Assembly (NCBI GenBank): GCA_023400235.1
Contig: JAEXFI010000012.1
Span: forward strand, 186,001-250,000
Direction of reading: 5' to 3'
DNA: 64,000 bases
Origin: Bacillota bacterium
GTDB lineage: Bacteria; Bacillota; Clostridia; Acetivibrionales; DSM-1351
The translations under genes and the position numbers were made by a program. Of this stretch, positions 58,979 through 64,000 are shown one piece after another. Position 1 is the first letter of the stretch, and every line of letters starts with the position of its first letter. The notes beneath the pieces are model-generated. The model searched no databases. It was not told the origin of the DNA and worked only from the letters and a program-made list of their open reading frames with translations.

Positions 58979-59281
58979 CTACCTGACATTCCTTTGACTT
59001 TTCTGGACAATGTCCACAATATCACTTACAAACTGTCCTATATAGGGAAGATTTATTTGAACTATTTTATTTAATATATATACTGCAATAGCCCCCAATA
59101 AGGTAAAACCGATTGCAATTCCAAAACCTCTTGCCAGCCCCCCTACAAAATTTGCCCACAGCATTTTTCTGGGGTGCTCCAGAAAATATACATAATCTAC
59201 AAACTTCATCTTTTCCATTTTTAGTGACATGTCATCTATTTTTTTATTTAATAAGCTGATTAGCTGATTGTTATTTGCCAT
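58979..59281 (-). CDS. DUF5665-family membrane protein
   Basis: A 100-residue protein. MANNNQLISLLNKKIDDMS and YVYFLEHPRKMLWANFVGGLARGFGIAIGFTLLGAIAVYIL are characteristic of DUF5665. One long hydrophobic segment (about 47-70). ATG 59281 has AAAGGAG 10 nt upstream. It heads the yteA unit. Function unknown; conserved in spore-forming Firmicutes. Confidence 0.8.
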   Translation of the reverse strand: MANNNQLISLLNKKIDDMSLKMEKMKFVDYVYFLEHPRKMLWANFVGGLARGFGIAIGFTLLGAIAVYILNKIVQINLPYIGQFVSDIVDIVQKSQRNVR

Positions 59282-59383
59282 CTGAATCAAGCTCCTTTCA
59301 AAAAATCGCTGAGGGGTTTGACAAATAATCGGACTTTGTCACTGATATTATGTTTGTATTCTTTTGAACTATTTATACCCCAA

Positions 59384-59425
59384 GACAAAAAAATAACAAC
59401 TGGGAATCAGTTGCTATTTTTTGTC
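59384..59425. terminator. Long bidirectional hairpin after aroB
   Basis: GACAAAAAAATA.CAACTG-GGAAT-CAGTTG.TATTTTTTGTC, with about 18 pairs, AT-rich at the base. Efficient on either strand. Confidence 0.85.
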
Positions 59426-59471
59426 AAGCGTCTACTTTATTTGCTTTTTTTGTTTTTTGCTTTTACTTGCT

Positions 59472-60551
59472 TTATTGGGCAAGATCCCAAAGAACCTTCT
59501 TAACCAGCTCAGTATCCTCAACAGTATATTGAAAAACTTCTCCGATCTTTTTTGGCAGCACAAATTTCAGCTTATTGTCCTTTACCTTCTTGTCATAGAA
59601 TATCTGCTGAAAAACCCTTTCCACATCCATACCGGGAAGTGCTACAGGAAGCTCCAGCTTGGAAAGCATGGCTTTTACCTGTTCAACCACTGCTTCGGAG
59701 AGAACTTCCATGCGGTAAGAAAGCCTGAAAGCGCCAACTATGCCAATTGAAACGCATTCTCCGTGCAGCAGCTTAAAATTCATAGCTGTTTCCACAGCGT
59801 GGCCGATGGTATGCCCCAGATTCAAAACCGCTCTTAAATCATGCTCTTTTTCGTCCTGTTCCACAACCTGACCTTTTATTGACACATTTCTCTTTGCCAG
59901 ATATTGAAGAACATTTTCATCAAAAGCAAATATCTTTTGAGAGTTATCACTGAGATACTCACAATACTCGGCATCCATAATCAGACCATGCTTTATTACC
60001 TCTGCCAGCCCTGCTGAAACTTCACGTTTTGGCAGGGTCCTTATTGTGTTTATATTCATGAAAACCAGCCTTGGCTGATAAAAAGCTCCGATGGCATTTT
60101 TATGCCCGTCAAAATCAACTCCTGTTTTCCCGCCTACACTGCTGTCGGCCTGGGAAAGCATTGTGGTCGGAATCTGTATGAAATGAATTCCCCTCATATA
60201 GGTTGCCGCAGCAAAGCCGGAAATATCGCCAACCACACCACCGCCTAACGCAACCAGGGAGCTGTTTCTATCCAGTTTGTATTCCACCAGCTTTTTATAT
60301 ATTCCGTAAACGGCATCAAGTGTCTTGTACTCCTCACCTGGAGCGAGCACATGCTTATAAACCTCAAAACCGCTTTCTTCCAACCTTTTGACGCACTCCT
60401 CCGCATGAAACCTGTCAACATTTTCATCAGTGACTAAAAGTACTTTTTTACCGGTTCTTAATGAGAGAACAGTCTTTCCCAATTCATCAAAATCAGTTGT
60501 TATACAAATAGGATAGCTTCTTTCCTTAAGGTTGATAGTATGTCTGATCAT
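59472..60551 (-). CDS. aroB: 3-dehydroquinate synthase
   Basis: A 359-residue AroB that makes 3-dehydroquinate from DAHP in the shikimate pathway. VALGGGVVGDISGFAAATYMRGIHFIQIPTTMLSQADSSVGGKTGVD is the NAD-binding and active-site stretch. Zinc ligands are in EVIKHG and HTIGHAVE. ATG 60551 has GGGAGACAAA upstream; an upstream in-frame ATG is less favoured. It follows ileS by about 35 bp. Confidence 0.96.
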   Translation of the reverse strand: MIRHTINLKERSYPICITTDFDELGKTVLSLRTGKKVLLVTDENVDRFHAEECVKRLEESGFEVYKHVLAPGEEYKTLDAVYGIYKKLVEYKLDRNSSLVALGGGVVGDISGFAAATYMRGIHFIQIPTTMLSQADSSVGGKTGVDFDGHKNAIGAFYQPRLVFMNINTIRTLPKREVSAGLAEVIKHGLIMDAEYCEYLSDNSQKIFAFDENVLQYLAKRNVSIKGQVVEQDEKEHDLRAVLNLGHTIGHAVETAMNFKLLHGECVSIGIVGAFRLSYRMEVLSEAVVEQVKAMLSKLELPVALPGMDVERVFQQIFYDKKVKDNKLKFVLPKKIGEVFQYTVEDTELVKKVLWDLAQ

Positions 60552-60586
60552 TTTGTCTCCCATCTGCGTGCCCTGCATGCAATAAC

Positions 60587-63376
60587 TTATTCAACCACTT
60601 CTGAACATCTCTTGCAAAGCGTAGGATGCTTTTCATCTTTTCCCACGTATTCACTGAACATCCAGCATCTTTCACATTTTTCGCCGGTTGCCTGTTGCAC
60701 TTCCACCTTTATTCCGGTGAGTTCTTCCCCGTTAGGGATACCGGCAGGTGCCTCCTGAAGCTTCTTGATATCAACATCTGAAATAATGAATATGGTTATC
60801 AGCTCAGCTTCAATGCTCTTTACAAAATCATAGTCGGCTCCATCGGCATAGATAGTCACCTTTGCGTTCAGGGAATGTCCTATGGTCTTATTTGCCCTTG
60901 CCACTTCCAGAGCCTTTGATACATCTGAACGGAGTGCAAGTATCCTATCCCACTTTTCAGCCAGAGCGGCATCCATATATTCTTCATTTATTTCCGGCCA
61001 GTTGTTGAGCTGAACGCTTTCCACATCGTCACCTGCTCTGTGGGGCATAAACTGCCATATTTCCTCTGTGGTAAATGCAAGGACAGGAGTCAGCATTCTC
61101 ACCAGTGACTGGAGGATTTCATACATAACCGTCTGAGCAGCTCTTCTTTCCTTTGATTCCGGCTTTGAGGTGTACAGCCTGTCTTTTATTATATCCAGAT
61201 AGAAATTGCTCATATCAACTACACAGAAGTTGTGAATCGCATGGAACATCATATGGAATTCATATGTGCTGTAAGCCTCATTTACCTTTCTTACAAGATT
61301 GGTCATCTTATAAAGAGCCCATTTGTCCAGCTCGTTCATTTCGCTGTTGGCAACACTGTCCGTATCAGGGTTAAAGCCGTTTATATTCCCTAAAATGTAC
61401 CGTGCAGTATTTCTTATCTTTCTGTAAACCTCGGAGAGCTGTTTCAACAGATCCTTTGAAATCTTTATATCCGTGGTGTAGTCCGAGGATGCAACCCACA
61501 GCCTTAATATGTCGGCACCGTATTCCTTTATGACATCTGCAGGGTCTATGCCGTTGCCCAGTGACTTTGACATCTTTCTCTTTTCTTCATCTATAACATA
61601 GCCGTGGGTCAGAACCTTTTTATAGGGTGCTCCTCCCCTGGTTGCAACAGAGGTTAAAAGAGAAGATTGGAACCAGCCGCGGTGCTGGTCGCTGCCCTCC
61701 AGGTATAGATCCGCCGGACTGGAAAGCTCTTCTCTGGTTTCAAGCACGGCTGCGTGGCTGGAACCGCTGTCAAACCATACATCCATAATATCAGTTTCCT
61801 TAGTAAATTCTCCGTGTCCACAGGAGCATACAGTACCCTTGGGCAGTATTTCGGCAGCTTCCAAGGCATACCAGGCATTGGAGCCCTTTTCCCTGAACAA
61901 GTCTGCAACTGCCTTTATGCTCTCATCAGTGATCAGCTCTTTCCCGCAGTCCCTGCAATAGAATATTGGTATAGGCACGCCCCATATTCTCTGTCTGGAG
62001 ATACACCAGTCTCCCCTGTCTCTCACCATGCTTGTAATTCTTTCCTGGCCCCACTCCGGCACCCATTTCACAGTCTTTATGGCGTCAAGAGCAGCCTCTC
62101 TGAAGCTGTCTATGGAAGCAAACCACTGCTCGGTTGCCCGGAATATGATAGGCTCCTTGCATCTCCAGCAATGGGGATACTGATGGGATATCTTTTCAGA
62201 AGCCAGCAGCCTTCCATCCTGAGTAAGCCTCTCAATGATTGCCGCATTTGATTTTTTATAGTACAAGCCTGCAAAGGGCCCTGCTTCCTTTGTGAGATAA
62301 CCCTTGCTGTCAACAGGCACTACTGTGGGAATCTTATATTTCTGACAGACAATAAAGTCCTCCGCACCATGTCCGGGAGCCGTATGAACACAACCCGTAC
62401 CGGCTTCAAGTGTTACATGTTCGCCTAAAATAACCACGGAATCCCTGTCCAGGAAAGGATGCCTGCACAATATTCCCTCCAGCTCCTTGCCCTTATACCT
62501 TGCAACTGTTTCATATTCTGATATTCCCGCCGCCTTCATTGAATTTTCAACAAGCTCAGCCGCAAATACGTAATATTCATCGTTGGCTTTTACAAGTGAA
62601 TATTCAAAACCTTCATTGAGACATACTGCAAGATTGGCAGGCAGCGTCCAGGTTGTGGTGGTCCATATTACAAAGTTTACCTTCTCTTTAGGAGCAATCC
62701 CGTCAAAGATGCCCCTGTCGTCTCTGACCTGGAATTTCACATAAATTGAAAGAGTGGTGTCGTCAGCATATTCGATTTCTGCTTCTGCCAGGGCAGTTTC
62801 GCAATCGGGACACCAATACACCGGCTTAAGCCCCTTGTATATATGCCCCTGCTTGCACATTTCCCCAAAAACCTCTATCTGCTGGGCTTCAAACTCTGGC
62901 TTAAGCGTCACATACGGATTTTCCCAGTCTGCCCTGACACCAAGGCGCTTAAAGGCATTTCTCTGTATGTCCAGATATTTCATGGCAAAGCCTTCACAGG
63001 CTTCTCTGAATACTACTGGACCAACCTCATGCCTCTTAAGTCCCAGTTCCTTTATGGCTCTTTGCTCGATTGGCAGTCCGTGTGTATCCCAGCCTGGTAC
63101 AAAGGGTGTGTGATACCCGCACATACTGTGGTATTTCACAACTATATCCTTTAATATTTTATTCAGAGAGGTTCCCAGATGTATGCCACCGTTTGCATAG
63201 GGCGGTCCATCATGCAGTATGAAAGAAGGCTTACCCTTTGTTTTTTCAAGCTGCTTATGATAAATATCCATTTCTTCCCATTTTTGAAGAAATTCAGGTT
63301 CTCTCTGCGGCAAACCGGCCCTCATAGGAAAATCCGTTTGCGGCAAGTTCAAGGTCTTTCCGTAATCTTGCGACAT
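60587..63376 (-). CDS. ileS: Isoleucyl-tRNA synthetase
   Basis: A 929-residue class Ia synthetase. The HIGH-type motif is DGPPYANGGIHLGTSLNK (the second His of HIGH is Thr, HLGT). The CP1 editing domain includes WTTTTWTLPANLAVC and HTAPGHG. KMSKS is seen as KRKMSKSLGNGID. The C-terminal zinc region is CERCW...CKRC. Length is that of bacterial IleRS (type 1). Controlled by a T-box with an Ile specifier. AGGAGGT-like RBS before ATG 63376. Confidence 0.97.
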   Translation of the reverse strand: MSQDYGKTLNLPQTDFPMRAGLPQREPEFLQKWEEMDIYHKQLEKTKGKPSFILHDGPPYANGGIHLGTSLNKILKDIVVKYHSMCGYHTPFVPGWDTHGLPIEQRAIKELGLKRHEVGPVVFREACEGFAMKYLDIQRNAFKRLGVRADWENPYVTLKPEFEAQQIEVFGEMCKQGHIYKGLKPVYWCPDCETALAEAEIEYADDTTLSIYVKFQVRDDRGIFDGIAPKEKVNFVIWTTTTWTLPANLAVCLNEGFEYSLVKANDEYYVFAAELVENSMKAAGISEYETVARYKGKELEGILCRHPFLDRDSVVILGEHVTLEAGTGCVHTAPGHGAEDFIVCQKYKIPTVVPVDSKGYLTKEAGPFAGLYYKKSNAAIIERLTQDGRLLASEKISHQYPHCWRCKEPIIFRATEQWFASIDSFREAALDAIKTVKWVPEWGQERITSMVRDRGDWCISRQRIWGVPIPIFYCRDCGKELITDESIKAVADLFREKGSNAWYALEAAEILPKGTVCSCGHGEFTKETDIMDVWFDSGSSHAAVLETREELSSPADLYLEGSDQHRGWFQSSLLTSVATRGGAPYKKVLTHGYVIDEEKRKMSKSLGNGIDPADVIKEYGADILRLWVASSDYTTDIKISKDLLKQLSEVYRKIRNTARYILGNINGFNPDTDSVANSEMNELDKWALYKMTNLVRKVNEAYSTYEFHMMFHAIHNFCVVDMSNFYLDIIKDRLYTSKPESKERRAAQTVMYEILQSLVRMLTPVLAFTTEEIWQFMPHRAGDDVESVQLNNWPEINEEYMDAALAEKWDRILALRSDVSKALEVARANKTIGHSLNAKVTIYADGADYDFVKSIEAELITIFIISDVDIKKLQEAPAGIPNGEELTGIKVEVQQATGEKCERCWMFSEYVGKDEKHPTLCKRCSEVVE

Positions 63377-63483
63377 TTACAATACCTCCATAAATTAAAT
63401 ATCGTTCTATAGTTGACTTAACCATGTTCACTGTCTTAGTACAACGCTTCCATATGGAATGCTGTACCGATACCGGACAAAAA

Positions 63484-63775
63484 AAGCAGTTTCCGCAATA
63501 AATAAGCCCCGTTCCACAAGTCATGCACTACTGACTCTTAAGGGACGAGGCTGTTTTCGCGGTACCACCCAATTTATTTTGTCACATATGATAATTCGGA
63601 CACAAAAACTAAAACGTGACAACAATCACTTCATTTTATAACGGCTCATCACCGGCACACCTTACCTATGTTTCATTCAGGCTGCAACTCATGGATGATT
63701 TTCAAAAGCTTGAACCTGCGGACTCGCACCAAGCGTCCGCTCTCTGAGAAGCCAATTGCTTTCTACTCTTTCCAG
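63484..63775 (-). promoter_or_regulatory. T-box leader of ileS, specifier ATC (Ile)
   Basis: T-box sequence GGGTGGTACCGCG (63570-63558) and a terminator with T-run near 63484 face ileS. The Stem I 3' side reads GAAAATCATCC, placing specifier ATC at 63699-63697 (Ile). The Stem I 5' side has AGAGTAGA and the upper loop GAGAGCGGACGC. Termination is relieved when uncharged tRNA-Ile binds. Confidence 0.93.
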
Positions 63776-64000
63776 TCATCATATTTATATTATTAATCTA
63801 TTCACATGCTGTTAATTGTGTACACAGTCCCAAAAACAGACTTTGCAATTTATAAAATATAATACATCAACATAAATTATTCGTCAAGGGTTATTGTATT
63901 TATCATTGAGTCAATTTACTGTACCCCAATTTACTGCAGGGAATTGAAAAACACATATCATCCTTGGATTAACAAGTCCCTACTCTTTTTCTTTACCATC
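63776..64000. other. Region upstream of the ileS leader to the window edge
   Basis: AT-rich, probably containing the ileS promoter. No gene seen on either strand. Confidence 0.5.

Noticed and set aside
60587..63376. Defective ileS because HIGH reads HLGT
   Set aside because: All other motifs and the T-box are intact; I believe this substitution also occurs in clostridial IleRS, so it is not evidence of inactivity.

Overview
The window is chromosomal DNA of a low-GC, spore-forming, cellulolytic clostridium. It carries an alpha/beta-type SASP, a complete gerA-type germinant receptor locus, a spore-surface-like protein, two T-box leaders, a CIRCE-controlled dnaK operon, and a secreted GH5 glucanase with a type I dockerin. 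The dockerin recognition pairs are Ala-Leu and Ala-Val, as in mesophilic cellulosome producers of the Ruminiclostridium (Clostridium cellulolyticum/papyrosolvens/josui) group. That placement is inferred from family knowledge; no 16S gene is present. Most genes lie on the minus strand.

Layout. 1-5 kb is decayed accessory DNA: the start of a 7TMR-DISM sensor, a ferritin-like protein, an SDR fragment, an AraC regulator, and a TetR regulator ahead of a broken serine-hydrolase/metallo-hydrolase fusion. 5.4-12.9 kb is an eight-gene metal- or chelate-type uptake operon (methyltransferase, leaderless binding protein, Cys-rich GTPase, ABC ATPase, FecB-like lipoprotein, FecCD permease, FecE ATPase, DUF364) with a clear sigma-A promoter and an inverted repeat. 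13-17.7 kb is the germinant receptor (gerC and gerA minus, gerB plus). 17.7-23.4 kb is mixed: an MFS remnant, MerR/GyrI regulator, TrmO, a guanidine-I riboswitch with a Gdx/SugE exporter, a jelly-roll spore-surface-like protein and two small unknowns. 23.8-42.6 kb is housekeeping: ppdK, glyRS, rpoZ-gmk-remA-yicC, hrcA-grpE-dnaK-dnaJ-prmA-rsmE-cheY, a class IV aminotransferase, an HD nucleotidase and a dGTPase. 42.7-46.9 kb holds a YiiX-like hydrolase and an operon joining a TrpP-type S component to ECF modules, preceded by a TRAP-like (G/U)AG repeat. 47-52 kb has an LtaS-type sulfatase, an HD hydrolase and the cellulosomal GH5 enzyme. 53.1-54.5 kb is a degenerate integrative element in tRNA-Thr(CGT), bounded by a 40-bp repeat of the tRNA 3' half. 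54.8-63.8 kb carries a Cof-type HAD, T-box-aspS, yteA, a DUF5665 protein, aroB and T-box-ileS.

The most novel signal is a conserved ~95-nt element found four times (9263-9357, 14387-14481, 16099-16199, 40513-40606). Each copy ends exactly at the start codon of a different, unrelated minus-strand gene: a FecB-like lipoprotein, gerC, gerA and an HD nucleotidase. It can form a 9-bp stem that captures the G-rich ribosome-binding region. One copy has a G-U replacement that keeps the pairing. It matches no riboswitch class I recognise and is a candidate undescribed translational regulator or mobile leader. Next in interest are the TRAP-like site before the tryptophan-transporter operon and the tRNA-Thr integration scar.
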